From Candidatus Rokuibacteriota bacterium (GTDB lineage: Bacteria > Methylomirabilota > Methylomirabilia > Rokubacteriales > CSP1-6): a DNA stretch of 64,000 nt. Shown here one piece after another: positions 1 to 8,425 of this stretch. The notes under the pieces are model-generated. The model had not been told where the DNA came from and did no database searches. It saw only the letters and a list, made by a program, of their open reading frames with translations. The number at the start of each line of letters is the position of its first letter. Positions within the stretch are counted from its first letter, which is position 1. The position numbers were made by a program, and so were the translations under genes. The stretch covers positions 1 to 64,000 of the forward strand of contig QHRU01000039.1 of NCBI GenBank assembly GCA_003220225.1, written 5' to 3'.

Positions 1-474
1 CACGGCCGCTACGCGGCGATGGCGGTCGCGCCGCTCACCTCCGGCCGCCTGAACCCCCCGGACATCTGCCTGATCTACGGCACGCCGGGCCAGATGATCT
101 TCTTCATCAACGGGCTCCAGTGGAGCGGCTACCGGAAGATGTCGTTCACGTCGGTGGGCGAGTCGGCGTGCGCCGATTCGTGGGGCAAGGCGCTCAAGAC
201 CGGCGAGCCCGCGCTCACGATCCCGTGCTACGCCGAGCGCCGCTACGGCGGTGTCGCCGACGACGAGTTGCTGATGGCGATCCCGCCGCGCTTCTTGCCC
301 AAGGTGATCGAGGGCCTCGCCGCTCTCGACCGGAACGGCCTGCGCTATCCGGTCCCGCCCTACGGCATCCAATCGGACGCCGGCGCGGGCCTCGCCGTTT
401 CCTACGCGGATAAGGACGGGCGAGCTGCAGGACGTCGCGGGGCTGGGGCCCCGCCGTCCGAGGCGAGCGGATGA
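1..474 (+). CDS. DUF169 family protein, 3' part (5' end outside window)
   Basis: The reading frame is open from base 1, so the gene begins before the window and only about 157 C-terminal residues are seen. The stretch with SACADSWGKAL, TIPCYAERRYGG and DDELLMAIP looks like the conserved core of the DUF169 family (COG2043), whose biochemical role is not established. The last 25 or so residues (after AVSYADK) are low-complexity Gly/Ala/Arg and do not look like family sequence. They run into the remnant of a PIN toxin on the other strand, so the natural 3' end may have been altered by a deletion. Function beyond the family name cannot be given. Confidence 0.7.
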   Translation, partial: HGRYAAMAVAPLTSGRLNPPDICLIYGTPGQMIFFINGLQWSGYRKMSFTSVGESACADSWGKALKTGEPALTIPCYAERRYGGVADDELLMAIPPRFLPKVIEGLAALDRNGLRYPVPPYGIQSDAGAGLAVSYADKDGRAAGRRGAGAPPSEASG

Positions 475-559
475 ATGAGGAAAAAAGCGTAGTCGCTGGC
501 ACACGACTCGCAGCCTCCGGGCGCCGGAGGTGCAGCATGCGCTCGCCCTGGGTGGCGAC

Positions 560-611
560 GACTGCTCTCACGTAGCAGGTCGATCAGAAAAGACGTGTCG
601 AGATACTTCAC
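560..611 (-). pseudogene. vapC-like PIN toxin remnant (N-terminus only)
   Basis: Reading on the minus strand from 611, the frame starts MKYLDTSFLIDLLRE, the typical first strand and helix of a VapC PIN-domain ribonuclease including the first acidic metal ligand (Asp5). After about 15 residues the sequence turns into Arg/Pro/Ala-rich text without any of the other PIN acidic residues, in this or neighbouring frames, and a stop follows at 402. The start codon overlaps the stop of the upstream antitoxin gene as ATGA, the usual layout of a vapBC operon. This is the stump of a decayed or deleted toxin. Confidence 0.6.
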
Positions 612-766
612 CGGCGAGGCGCGCGGGCTCGCGATCTTCGCCGTGCGCGCAGGACGAGCTCCATGGCGTCGAGGGTCCGCTCCGAGAGCCGTGTCTTCGT
701 GACTGCCGCGAGCAAGCGCTTTGCGGTGACCGTCTTCCCCGAGCCCCGTTTGGCTCTTGTCGCCAT
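608..766 (-). CDS. orphan antitoxin-like protein upstream of vapC remnant
   Basis: A 52-residue basic protein beginning MATRAKRGSGKTVTAKRL. It ends ATGA-overlapped with the start of the vapC remnant, which is why it is read as the antitoxin member of a former vapBC pair. The sequence is Lys/Arg-rich with a helix-forming centre (LSERTLDAMELVLRA). No specific antitoxin family is recognised with certainty. With the toxin broken it would be an orphan and may itself be decaying. It could be a chance frame, but the start, length and coupling all fit the toxin-antitoxin pattern. Confidence 0.5.
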   Translation of the reverse strand: MATRAKRGSGKTVTAKRLLAAVTKTRLSERTLDAMELVLRARRRSRARAPRR

Positions 767-812
767 GCCATGAGGATGCCCATCCGACAAACGTCGGTCA
801 AGAGTGTCCGTC

Positions 813-841
813 TTGCGACACCGTGCCGACTCTGGTACCGT
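813..841 (+). promoter_or_regulatory. sigma-70-type promoter of the cob operon
   Basis: TTGCGA (813-818) and TACCGT (836-841) are separated by exactly 17 bases. A transcript from here would start near 848, just before the cobalamin riboswitch, and run into cobU. This is a pattern match only. Confidence 0.5.
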
Positions 842-847
842 TCCGGC

Positions 848-1008
848 GTTGTTCGCGCCCGGGCGCCCACGAGGGCCCCAGGGAAGGCGGTGCGAATCCG
901 CCGCGACCCCGTCACTGTAATCGGGGACGAAACCCGCGAGAGCCACTGGCCACGAGGCCGGGAAGGCGCGGGGAGTAGGACGATCCGAGAGCCAGGAGAC
1001 CTGCCCGC
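848..1008 (+). ncRNA. cobalamin (AdoCbl) riboswitch
   Basis: The segment holds the hallmarks of a cobalamin aptamer in the right order: the core GGGAAGGCGGTGCGAATCCG (881-900), GTCACTGTAA (911-920), a variable arm, and the B12 box GAGCCAGGAGACCTGCC (989-1005). It lies about 45 bases upstream of cobU, the first gene of the B12 salvage/uptake operon, so adenosylcobalamin or a related corrinoid very likely represses the whole run to btuD. A GC-rich segment after the B12 box leads into the ribosome-binding region, which suggests translational control, but the expression platform was not resolved. Confidence 0.92.
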
Positions 1009-1049
1009 GCGCGCACTTTTCGACTCGGTCTTCGCGGGAGGACCCGGGC

Positions 1050-1577
1050 GTGGCTTCGACGACTCTCGTTCTCGGCGGCGCGCGTAGCGGCAAGAGCCGC
1101 TTTGCCGTCGACTGCCAATCTCCGCGGGCGCGCGTGACCTTCGTGGCGACGGCCCAGGCCGGCGACGGCGACATGGCGCAGCGCATCGAGCAGCATCGGG
1201 CCGAGCGGCCGGGGCACTGGCGCACGCTCGAGGAGCCGTACGATCTCGTGCCGCGGCTGCGGGACGCCTGCGCCGGCGCCGACGCCGTCATCGTGGACTG
1301 CCTCACCGTGTGGGTCGCCAATCTCCTCCTGCGCGGCGATCCGGACGACCACATCCTCAAGCAGGCCGACGAGCTGGCCACGCTGCTCGCGCTCCACCCC
1401 GCGGAGTTGACGCTCGTCTCCAACGAGGTGGGGCTCGGCGTCCATCCCGCCACCGAGGACGGCCGCCGCTTCCGCGACCTGCTCGGCTTCGTCAACCAGC
1501 GCCTCGCCGCCGCCGCCGACCGCGTCGTGCTGATGGTGGCCGGACTGCCGCTCATCGTGAAGGACGTGCGCGCGTGA
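1050..1577 (+). CDS. cobU: adenosylcobinamide kinase / GTP:adenosylcobinamide-phosphate guanylyltransferase
   Basis: 175 residues, normal CobU/CobP length. The enzyme phosphorylates adenosylcobinamide and transfers GMP to give AdoCbi-GDP, activating the corrinoid for nucleotide-loop assembly. The P-loop GGARSGKS is at residues 9-16, the segment RIEQHRAERPGHW carries the His (about H49) that in the family accepts GMP, and VIVDCLTVWVANLL and SNEVGLGVHP are further family blocks. Start is GTG at 1050, about 8 bases after a GGGAGG. It is the first gene after the cobalamin riboswitch and its stop overlaps the GTG of cobT (GTGA). Confidence 0.95.
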   Translation: MASTTLVLGGARSGKSRFAVDCQSPRARVTFVATAQAGDGDMAQRIEQHRAERPGHWRTLEEPYDLVPRLRDACAGADAVIVDCLTVWVANLLLRGDPDDHILKQADELATLLALHPAELTLVSNEVGLGVHPATEDGRRFRDLLGFVNQRLAAAADRVVLMVAGLPLIVKDVRA

Positions 1578-2626
1578 TCAGCGTCGCCGCGCTCCGTGAC
1601 GCGATCGCCGCGCCGCCGCCCGGCGCCGCGCGCGCTGCCGAGCGCCACCTCGACACGCTGACCAAGCCGCCGGGCAGCCTCGGCCGTCTCGAAGAGCTGG
1701 CCGCGCGCCTCGTCGCGCTGACCGGCGCGCCGCCGCGCGTCGCGCAGCCCGTGATCTTCACGTTCGCGGCCGATCACGGCGTGGTCGCGGAGGGCGTGAG
1801 CGCCTATCCGCCGTCGGTGACGGCGCAGATGGTCGAGAACTTCCTGCGCGGCGGCGCGGCAGTGAACGTGCTCGCGCGGGATTGCGGCGCGCGCGTCGTC
1901 GTCGCCGACTTCGGCGTCGCGAATCCGATCGGCGACTCCGCGGCGCTGGTCCGTTGCTCGCTCGGCGCGGGCACCGCGAACATCGCGCGCGGCCCCGCCA
2001 TGACGCGCGAGCGGGCCGAGGCGGCGATCGAGGCCGGCGCGCGGCTGGTCATGGGCGCGATCGACGCCGGCGCCGACCTCGTCGCGACGGGCGACATGGG
2101 CATCGGCAACACGACGGCGGCGAGCGCGATCACCGCCGCCGTCACCGGCGCCGCCGTCGACACGGTCACCGGCCGCGGCACCGGCGTGGACGACGACGGC
2201 TGGCGGCGCAAAGTCGACGCCGTGCGTCGCGCGCTGGCGGTGAACGAGCCCGACGCCCGCGACGGCGTCGACGTGCTGGCGAAAGTCGGCGGCTTCGAGA
2301 TCGGCGGGCTCGTCGGGGTCATCCTCGGCGGCGCGGCGCGCCGCGTGCCGGTGGCGCTCGACGGCTTCATCGCGGGCGCCGCCGCCCTCGTCGCCGCGAC
2401 GGTCGCGCCCGCCTCCGTCCACGCCATGTTCGCCTCGCACCGCTCGGCGGAGCCCGGCCACACCCGCGCGCTCGCGCACCTGGGCCTCGTGCCCTACCTC
2501 GACCTCGGCCTGCGGCTGGGCGAGGGGACGGGCGCCGCGCTCTTCGTCCACCTCGCGCGCGCCGCCGCGCGCGTCTACACCGAGATGGCGACCTTCAAGT
2601 CCGCGGGCGTGGACGGCCCGGCGTGA
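1574..2626 (+). CDS. cobT: nicotinate-nucleotide-dimethylbenzimidazole phosphoribosyltransferase
   Basis: 350 residues, normal CobT length. It converts nicotinate mononucleotide and a lower-ligand base such as dimethylbenzimidazole into the alpha-ribotide used for the lower loop of B12. Recognisable blocks are TKPPGSLGRLEELA, ADHGVVAEGVSAYP, GDMGIGNTTAASA, GRGTGVDDDGW, EPGHTRAL and, near the C-terminus, LGEGTGAALF with the Glu considered the catalytic base in the family. The GTG start at 1574 overlaps the cobU stop, and the stop overlaps the GTG of cbiA, so translation is probably coupled. Confidence 0.95.
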   Translation: MISVAALRDAIAAPPPGAARAAERHLDTLTKPPGSLGRLEELAARLVALTGAPPRVAQPVIFTFAADHGVVAEGVSAYPPSVTAQMVENFLRGGAAVNVLARDCGARVVVADFGVANPIGDSAALVRCSLGAGTANIARGPAMTRERAEAAIEAGARLVMGAIDAGADLVATGDMGIGNTTAASAITAAVTGAAVDTVTGRGTGVDDDGWRRKVDAVRRALAVNEPDARDGVDVLAKVGGFEIGGLVGVILGGAARRVPVALDGFIAGAAALVAATVAPASVHAMFASHRSAEPGHTRALAHLGLVPYLDLGLRLGEGTGAALFVHLARAAARVYTEMATFKSAGVDGPA

Positions 2627-3987
2627 GCCGCGTCCTCGTCGTCGCGGGTGTCGCGAGCGGCGTCGGAAAGACGTCGATCACGCTCGGCCTGCTCCGCGCG
2701 CTGCGCCGCCGCGGACTCTCCGTGCAGCCATTCAAGGTCGGTCCCGATTTCATCGATCCCGGCCTGCACGCGGTGGCGTCGGGGCGCTCGTCGTACAACC
2801 TCGACGGGTGGATGTGCGGCCGCGACGCCGTGCTCGCGACGGTCGCCCGGCACGCGGCCGACGTCGACATCGCGATCATCGAGGGCGTCATGGGCTGCTT
2901 CGACGGGCTCGACGGTACGAGCGACGCGGGCTCGACGGCGCAGGTCGCGAAGTGGCTCGGCGCCCCCGTGGTGCTGATCGTGGACGCGGGCGCGCAGTCG
3001 CGCAGCGCGGCGGCGACCGTGCTGGGCTTCGAGCGCTTCGATCCGGCCCTGAGCGTCGCCGCGGTGATCACCAACCGCGTGGGCGGCGCCACGCACGCAC
3101 GCTGGGTCGGGGACGCGATCCGCACGGCGTGCCGTGCGGTGCCGGTCGGCGCCATCCCGCGCGACGACACGTGGTGGGGCTTGCCCGAGCGGCATCTGGG
3201 ACTCGTCACCGCGGCCGAAGGCGTGCTCGACGGCGAGCGACTCGACCGCATGGCCGAGACCGTCGAGCGACACGTCGACCTCGACCGCCTGCTCGCGCTG
3301 GCCGCCCCGCTGGCGTTGACGCGGTCGCCTGTCCTCGTCCAGCGCCCGCGCGCGACCATTGCCGTGGCGCGAGACCTCGCGTTTCAGTTCTACTACGCGG
3401 AGAACCTCGACCTCCTGCGCGAGGCGGGGGCGGAGCTCGTGGAGTGGAGCCCGCTCGCCGACGGCGAGCCCCCGGACGTCGACGGCCTCTATTTCGGCGG
3501 CGGCTATCCGGAGCTGCACGGCAAGCGGCTCGCCGACAACGCGGGGTGCCGCAAGGCGGTGCGGCGCTTCGTCCTCGACCTCGGGCGGCCGGTGTACGCG
3601 GAGTGCGGCGGGCTGATGTACCTCGCGCAGTCGCTCGAGGACGCCGAGGGCGGCGTGCACGAGATGGTCGACGTGCTGCCGGCGCGGGTCACGATGCGGC
3701 CGCCGCGCATGTCGCTCGGCTACGTGGACGTGACCCTGACCGCGCCCACGCCGCTCGGCCGCGCTGGGGCGGTGGCGCGCGGCCAGGAGTTCCACTTCTC
3801 GACGCTGTCGCCGGTGCCGGCGAGCGTGCCCCGCGCCTACAGCGTCATGGCGCCCGGCGGCGTGGCGCGCGCCGAGGGCTACCTGGTGGGCCGCGCGCTC
3901 CTGAGCTACGTGCACCTGCACTTCGCGTCGAACCCGGCGCTCGCGCGCGGGTTCGTGGACGCGTGCGCCGAGGCGCGCCGCCGATGA
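2623..3987 (+). CDS. cbiA: cobyrinic acid a,c-diamide synthase
   Basis: 454 residues with two domains. The N-terminal synthetase domain carries the P-loop VASGVGKTS followed by FKVGPDFIDPG and EGVMGCFDGL. The C-terminal class I glutamine amidotransferase domain has FGGGYPELHG and YAECGGLMYL with the nucleophilic Cys near residue 328, and a late VHLHFAS block. The enzyme amidates the a and c side chains of the corrin ring using glutamine and ATP. It starts with GTG overlapping the cobT stop and ends ATGA-overlapped with cobQ. Its presence shows corrinoid amidation as well as loop assembly. Confidence 0.95.
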   Translation: MSRVLVVAGVASGVGKTSITLGLLRALRRRGLSVQPFKVGPDFIDPGLHAVASGRSSYNLDGWMCGRDAVLATVARHAADVDIAIIEGVMGCFDGLDGTSDAGSTAQVAKWLGAPVVLIVDAGAQSRSAAATVLGFERFDPALSVAAVITNRVGGATHARWVGDAIRTACRAVPVGAIPRDDTWWGLPERHLGLVTAAEGVLDGERLDRMAETVERHVDLDRLLALAAPLALTRSPVLVQRPRATIAVARDLAFQFYYAENLDLLREAGAELVEWSPLADGEPPDVDGLYFGGGYPELHGKRLADNAGCRKAVRRFVLDLGRPVYAECGGLMYLAQSLEDAEGGVHEMVDVLPARVTMRPPRMSLGYVDVTLTAPTPLGRAGAVARGQEFHFSTLSPVPASVPRAYSVMAPGGVARAEGYLVGRALLSYVHLHFASNPALARGFVDACAEARRR

Positions 3988-5504
3988 GGCTCGCGCCGTG
4001 CGTGATGGTGCAGGGCACGGCGTCGGGCGTCGGCAAGAGCCTGCTGGCCGCCGCGCTCTGTCGGATCTTCGCGCGCGGCGGCTATCGCGTGGCGCCGTTC
4101 AAGTCGCAGAACATGTCGCTCAACGCGGCGGTCACCGCCGACGGCGGCGAGATCGGCCGCGCGCAGGCCGTTCAGGCGGCCGCGGCCGGGATCGAGCCGA
4201 CGGTGGACATGAACCCGATCCTCCTGAAGCCCGAGACCGACGACCGCTCGCAGGTGGTCGTCCGCGGGCGCGCCATCGCGAGCCTCGACTGGCGCGGCTA
4301 CGAGCGGCTGGCGCCGACGCTCTGGCCCGTGGTCGTCGAGAGCCTCGAGCGCTTGCGGGCCGCCCACGACCTCGTGGTGATCGAGGGCGCCGGCAACCCG
4401 GCCGAGATCAATCTCGAGTGCGACCTTGCCAACATGCGCGTGGCCGCGGTGGCCGGCGCGCCCGTCCTGCTGGTCGGCGACATCGACCGCGGCGGCGTCT
4501 TCGCGGCGCTCGTCGGCACGCTCGCGCTCCTCTCACCCGACGACCGCGCGCGCGTGGCGGGGCTCGTCGTCAACCGCTTCCGCGGCGATCCGAGCGTGCT
4601 GGCGCCCGGGCTCGAGCTGCTCGCCGCGCGCGCCGGCGTTCCCGTGCTGGGCGTCGTCCCGCACCTGGGCGAGGCGCCGCTGCCCGAGGAGGACTCGCTC
4701 GGGCTCGAGGACCGCGGCGACGTCGCCGACGCGCTCGTGAGCGTCGCGGTCGCGCGGCTGCCCCGCATCGCGAACTTCGATGATCTCGAGCCGTTGACCG
4801 CCGAGCCGCGCGTGGCCGTGCGATTCGTCACGCGGCCGGAGGCGGTCGACGCCGCCGACGTCATCGTGCTGCCCGGGAGCAAGACCACCGTCGCCGACCT
4901 GGCGTGGCTGCGCGAGCGCGGGCTCGCGGCGGCGATCGCGCGCGCCGCCACCGACGGCCGCGCCGTGATCGGCCTTTGCGGAGGCTACCAGATGCTCGGC
5001 GAGCGGCTCGACGATCCCGATCGCGTCGAGTCTGCCGCGCCGCGCGTGAGCGGGCTCGGTCTCTTGCCCGTCGTCACCACGTTCGCGCGCGAGAAAACGA
5101 CCGTCCGCGCGCGTGGTCGCGTGCTCGCGGGCGGGCCGTTCGACGCGGCCGCGGGCGCGCCGGTCGAGGCCTACGAGATTCACTGCGGGCGCACGACGGC
5201 CCACGGCGGTGACGCCGTCTTCGCGCTGACCGAACGCGCGGGCGCGCCGACCGACGCTCTCGACGGCACGCGCGCCGGCACCGTCGTCGGCACGTATCTG
5301 CACGGCTGCTTCGCGAGCGGCGCGCTCAGGCGGGCGCTGCTGACGGCGGCGGCGTCACGCCGCGGCGTCGGGCCCGATCCGCGCTGGGGCGCCGCCGTTC
5401 TCGCGGATCGCTACGACCGCCTGGCGGATCGCGTGGCCGCGGCGCTCGACCTCGAGGCGCTGGGACGGCTCGCGCACTGCCCGCTCGGCGCGCTGGCGGA
5501 ATGA
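3984..5504 (+). CDS. cobQ: cobyric acid synthase
   Basis: 506 residues, typical for CobQ/CbiP. It adds the four remaining amides (b, d, e, g) to adenosylcobyrinic acid a,c-diamide. The N-terminal P-loop is QGTASGVGKSL, followed by the family block FKSQNMSLNA and GAGNPAEINL. The C-terminal glutamine amidotransferase domain has GLCGGYQMLG with the catalytic Cys near residue 332 and TYLHGCF near the end. ATGA overlap links it to cbiA upstream and to btuF downstream. Confidence 0.95.
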   Translation: MRLAPCVMVQGTASGVGKSLLAAALCRIFARGGYRVAPFKSQNMSLNAAVTADGGEIGRAQAVQAAAAGIEPTVDMNPILLKPETDDRSQVVVRGRAIASLDWRGYERLAPTLWPVVVESLERLRAAHDLVVIEGAGNPAEINLECDLANMRVAAVAGAPVLLVGDIDRGGVFAALVGTLALLSPDDRARVAGLVVNRFRGDPSVLAPGLELLAARAGVPVLGVVPHLGEAPLPEEDSLGLEDRGDVADALVSVAVARLPRIANFDDLEPLTAEPRVAVRFVTRPEAVDAADVIVLPGSKTTVADLAWLRERGLAAAIARAATDGRAVIGLCGGYQMLGERLDDPDRVESAAPRVSGLGLLPVVTTFAREKTTVRARGRVLAGGPFDAAAGAPVEAYEIHCGRTTAHGGDAVFALTERAGAPTDALDGTRAGTVVGTYLHGCFASGALRRALLTAAASRRGVGPDPRWGAAVLADRYDRLADRVAAALDLEALGRLAHCPLGALAE

Positions 5505-6382
5505 TCCGCGCCCTCGCGGCCGTCGCGCTGCTCGCGCTGGCGTCGCCGGCGCACGCGCTCGTCCTGCGCGACATGCTCGGCCGCGAGGTCACGCTGGCCG
5601 GCCCGCCCACGCGCATCGTCTCGCTCGTGCCCAGCGTCACCGAGAGCGCCTTCGCGCTCGGCGGCGAGGCGCGCATCGTCGGCGTGAGCGACTTCTGCGA
5701 CTGGCCGCCGGCCGCGCGCGCCAAGCCACGCGTGGGCGGGATGGTCAACCCGAGTCTCGAGACGCTCGTCGCGCTCAAGCCGGACCTCGTGGTCGGCACC
5801 GACGAGGGCAACCGCGAGGAGACGTTCGTCCAGCTCCAGCGGCTCGGGATTCCCGTGTACATCGTGCACGCCCACCGCATCTCCGAGATGTACGACCTCA
5901 TCGCGCGGGTCGGAGCGCTGACCGGGCGGCGGGACGCGGTCGGCCCGCTCGTGGCGGGCATCCAGCGGCGCATCGATGCCGTGCGCGCCGCCGTGAAGGC
6001 GCGGCCCGCGCCGCGCGTGCTGTATGTGCTCTGGCCCGATCCGCTGCTCGTGCCGGGCCGCGACTCCCACCTCACGGAGATGATCGAGCTGGCGGGCGGC
6101 CGCTCGATCACCGCCGGCGAGCCCGTGAGCTACGTGCGCTTCAGCATCGAGGCGGCCGTCGCGCGCGCGCCGGAGGTCATCGTGCTGGCCGATCACTCCA
6201 CCGGCGCCTCGACGGCGGGGCGCGCGGCCCCGGAGAAGTGGCAGGCGTTGACGAGCGTGCCCGCCATCCGCGCCGGCCGCCTGTACTCGGTGGACCTGTC
6301 GGTCCTGCACCGTTACGGCCCGCGCGTGCCGGAGGGGCTCGAGCTGCTCGCGCGGATGATCCATCCCGAGGCGTTCAAGTGA
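5501..6382 (+). CDS. btuF: periplasmic cobalamin-binding protein
   Basis: 293 residues. A signal peptide (MIRALAAVALLALASPAHA) is followed by a class III periplasmic binding-protein fold: RIVSLVPSVTESAFALG near the start, VGVSDFCDWPP, and SLETLVALKPDLVVG. It captures cobalamin in the periplasm and delivers it to BtuCD. The ATG overlaps the cobQ stop and the gene is followed by btuC with a GTGA overlap, which together with the upstream riboswitch fixes the substrate as a corrinoid rather than an iron siderophore. Confidence 0.9.
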   Translation: MIRALAAVALLALASPAHALVLRDMLGREVTLAGPPTRIVSLVPSVTESAFALGGEARIVGVSDFCDWPPAARAKPRVGGMVNPSLETLVALKPDLVVGTDEGNREETFVQLQRLGIPVYIVHAHRISEMYDLIARVGALTGRRDAVGPLVAGIQRRIDAVRAAVKARPAPRVLYVLWPDPLLVPGRDSHLTEMIELAGGRSITAGEPVSYVRFSIEAAVARAPEVIVLADHSTGASTAGRAAPEKWQALTSVPAIRAGRLYSVDLSVLHRYGPRVPEGLELLARMIHPEAFK

Positions 6383-7392
6383 CCGACGCGCGCCGCCTCG
6401 CCCGGGCGCTCGCCGCGCTGAGCCTCGTGTTGCTCGCCGTCGGCGTGACGGCGCTCTTCGTCGGCAGCGCCGAGCTCTCGCCGTCCGCGGTGGCCCGCGC
6501 GCTCGCCGGCCGCGCCGAGGCCTCGTCGGTGGAGGCCATCGTGACCCTGAGCCTGCGACTGCCGCGGGTGGCGGCGGCCGTGCTGGCCGGCGCGGCCCTC
6601 GCCGTCGCCGGTGTCGGCTTCCAGGCCCTGACGCGCAACCCACTCGCGGAGCCGTCGGTGCTCGGCGTGTCGAGCGGGGCGGCCTTCGGCGTGGTGCTCG
6701 CGCAGATCCTCGGCTTGTCGTCCGGGATCGTGGCCGCGCTCGGCGCGGCCGTGTTCGCCTTCGCGGGGGCGCTGCTCGCGGCGACGATCGTCTACCTGGT
6801 CGCGACCGCGCCCGGCGGCCTCGCGGTCCAGACCCTGCTCCTGACCGGCGTCATCGTCGGCATCTTCTTTTCGGCCGCCATCACCGTGATCATCTCGGTC
6901 GTCGACTTCAACCGCCTGACCGGCGTGATCCACTGGCTGCTCGGCAACCTCGGGCCGATCCCCGCCGCTTCGCTGGCGCTCTTCGCCGTCCTCGCCGGCG
7001 CCGGCGTCTGGCTGATTCTAAAAAGTGCGCGCGAGCTGAATCTGCTGGCGCTCGGCGAGGAGGCCTCGCGCCAGCTCGGCGTGGACGCCGAGCGGCTCAA
7101 GCGCCGGGTGTTCGTGGCCGCCGCGCTGCTCACGGGGACCGTGGTCGCGTTCACCGGGCCCATCGGCTTCGTCGGACTGATCGTGCCGCACGTGTTGCGC
7201 CGGCTCGTCGGCCAGGACAACCGTTTCCTCGTGCCGACGGCGGCGCTGGCGGGCGGCGCGTTCCTGCTCGCCGCCGACACGCTGGCGCGCAACGTGGTGG
7301 CGCCGGCCGAGCTCTCGGTGGGCGTGATCACCGCCTTCTGCGGCGCGCCCTTCTTCGTGTGGATCCTGCGCACGCGGAGCCGGCCGCTCTGA
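6379..7392 (+). CDS. btuC: cobalamin ABC transporter permease
   Basis: 337 residues, FecCD/BtuC family inner-membrane permease with about ten hydrophobic helices. Family blocks are LRLPRVAAAVLAGAALAVAG, FQALTRNPLAEPSVLGVSSG, GNLGPI, and TGPIGFVGLIVPHVLRRLVG, the last including the loop that contacts the ATPase. GTG start at 6379 overlaps the btuF stop. The partner ATPase follows directly. Its place in the cob/btu operon makes cobalamin the likely cargo. Confidence 0.92.
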   Translation: MTDARRLARALAALSLVLLAVGVTALFVGSAELSPSAVARALAGRAEASSVEAIVTLSLRLPRVAAAVLAGAALAVAGVGFQALTRNPLAEPSVLGVSSGAAFGVVLAQILGLSSGIVAALGAAVFAFAGALLAATIVYLVATAPGGLAVQTLLLTGVIVGIFFSAAITVIISVVDFNRLTGVIHWLLGNLGPIPAASLALFAVLAGAGVWLILKSARELNLLALGEEASRQLGVDAERLKRRVFVAAALLTGTVVAFTGPIGFVGLIVPHVLRRLVGQDNRFLVPTAALAGGAFLLAADTLARNVVAPAELSVGVITAFCGAPFFVWILRTRSRPL

Positions 7393-8195
7393 CGCCGCTC
7401 GTTCAGTTCCGCGACGTCGCCTTCGCCTACGCGCGGCCCGCGCGTGGGCGCGAGCGGACGTTCGCGTTTCCGGGGCTGTCGTTCACCGTCGAGCGCGGCG
7501 AGATCTTCGGCGTCATCGGTCCCAACAGCGCGGGCAAGACGTCGCTGCTGCGGCTGCTCACGCGCGTGCTGCGCCCGCAGCGCGGCGAGATCCGGCTCGC
7601 CGGACGGCCCGTGGGCGATCTCGCGCCCTGGGCGCTGGCGCGCGAGGTGGCGATGGTGCCTCAGGAGGCGCCGCGGCCCTTTCCGTTCACGGTCGAGCAG
7701 CTCGTGCTGATGGGCCGTTACCCGCACGCGCCGGGCCGCTTCTTCGAGGACGCCGCCGACATCACCGCCGCGCGCGCCGCCATGGCGGCGACGGAGACGC
7801 TCGCGCTGGCTCCGCTGCCGCTCGAGCAGCTCTCGGGCGGCGAGCGCCAGCGCGCCCTGCTCGCGCGGGCGCTGGCCCAGGAGCCGCGGCTCCTCGTGCT
7901 CGACGAGCCCACCGCGCATCTCGACCTGCGCTACCAGGCGGAGACGGCGGCGCTGCTGCGGGGCCTGAACCGCGAGCGCGGCATGACGATCCTGCTCGTC
8001 TCGCACGACCTGAACCTGGCCGCCGAGCTGTGCGACCGCCTGCTGCTGCTGAGCGCGGGCGAGGTCGCGCGCGTCGGCGCCGCCGTCGACGTCCTCGAGC
8101 AAGGGTTGCTGGAAAGCGTGTTCGGCTGTCACGTCACCGTGGACAAGAGTCCGAGCGGACGCCCGGTCGTCCAGCTCGCGTACGAGAGGGGGTGA
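7359..8195 (+). CDS. btuD: cobalamin ABC transporter ATP-binding protein
   Basis: Up to 278 residues, FecE/BtuD type ATPase. Walker A is GPNSAGKTS (Ser in place of the more usual Gly), the Q-loop is MVPQE, the signature is LSGGERQRALLARAL, Walker B is LLVLDEPTAHLDL and the switch His is LLVSHDLN. The start is uncertain. ATG at 7359 overlaps btuC by 34 bases, but the domain only begins at LVQFRDV, and CTG at 7389 forms a CTGA overlap exactly like the ATGA/GTGA overlaps of the other operon genes. No ATG, GTG or TTG fits between. A CTG start at 7389 (268 residues) is therefore quite possible. Confidence 0.9.
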   Translation: MDPAHAEPAALTPLVQFRDVAFAYARPARGRERTFAFPGLSFTVERGEIFGVIGPNSAGKTSLLRLLTRVLRPQRGEIRLAGRPVGDLAPWALAREVAMVPQEAPRPFPFTVEQLVLMGRYPHAPGRFFEDAADITAARAAMAATETLALAPLPLEQLSGGERQRALLARALAQEPRLLVLDEPTAHLDLRYQAETAALLRGLNRERGMTILLVSHDLNLAAELCDRLLLLSAGEVARVGAAVDVLEQGLLESVFGCHVTVDKSPSGRPVVQLAYERG

Positions 8196-8217
8196 GGCCG
8201 AAGCGTGTCCGCGTGAG

Positions 8218-8386
8218 AACGCGCTCCGGGTGCGAGGGAAGCCGGTGAGAAGCCGGCACGGTCGCGCCACTGTGAGTGGGGAGCGCCGTCCAGGTCCCGC
8301 GTGAGCGGGAGCCACTGTTGCCGTCAGCGGGCGATGGGAAGGCGTGGGCGGTCGCGTCGATCCACGAGTCAGGAAACCTGCCCGGA
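8218..8386 (+). ncRNA. second cobalamin riboswitch
   Basis: The core GGGAAGCCGGTGAGAAGCCGG (from 8235), CGCCACTGTGAGTG (from 8267) and the B12 box GAGTCAGGAAACCTGCC (8366-8382) follow in the order expected for a cobalamin aptamer. It fills the gap between btuD and btuB, about 40 bases before the btuB start, so btuB, cbiZ and the TonB-like gene form a second corrinoid-controlled unit, separate from cobU-btuD. No clear -35/-10 pair was seen in front of it. Confidence 0.92.
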
Positions 8387-8425
8387 GAGCAGTCTTCCAA
8401 CCCTTTCGCAGAAAAGGAGTGGAGC

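Noticed and set aside
608-2551. A 647-codon open frame on the minus strand antisense to cobU and cobT
   Set aside because: It is Arg/Ala/His-rich text produced by reading GC-rich codons backwards; the plus-strand frames carry clear cob motifs. Only its last 52 codons, beyond the cob genes, look real.
1882-5504. Very long overlapping plus-strand frames out of phase with cobT, cbiA and cobQ
   Set aside because: They are Arg-rich shadows; only the parts in phase with the cob motifs are genes.
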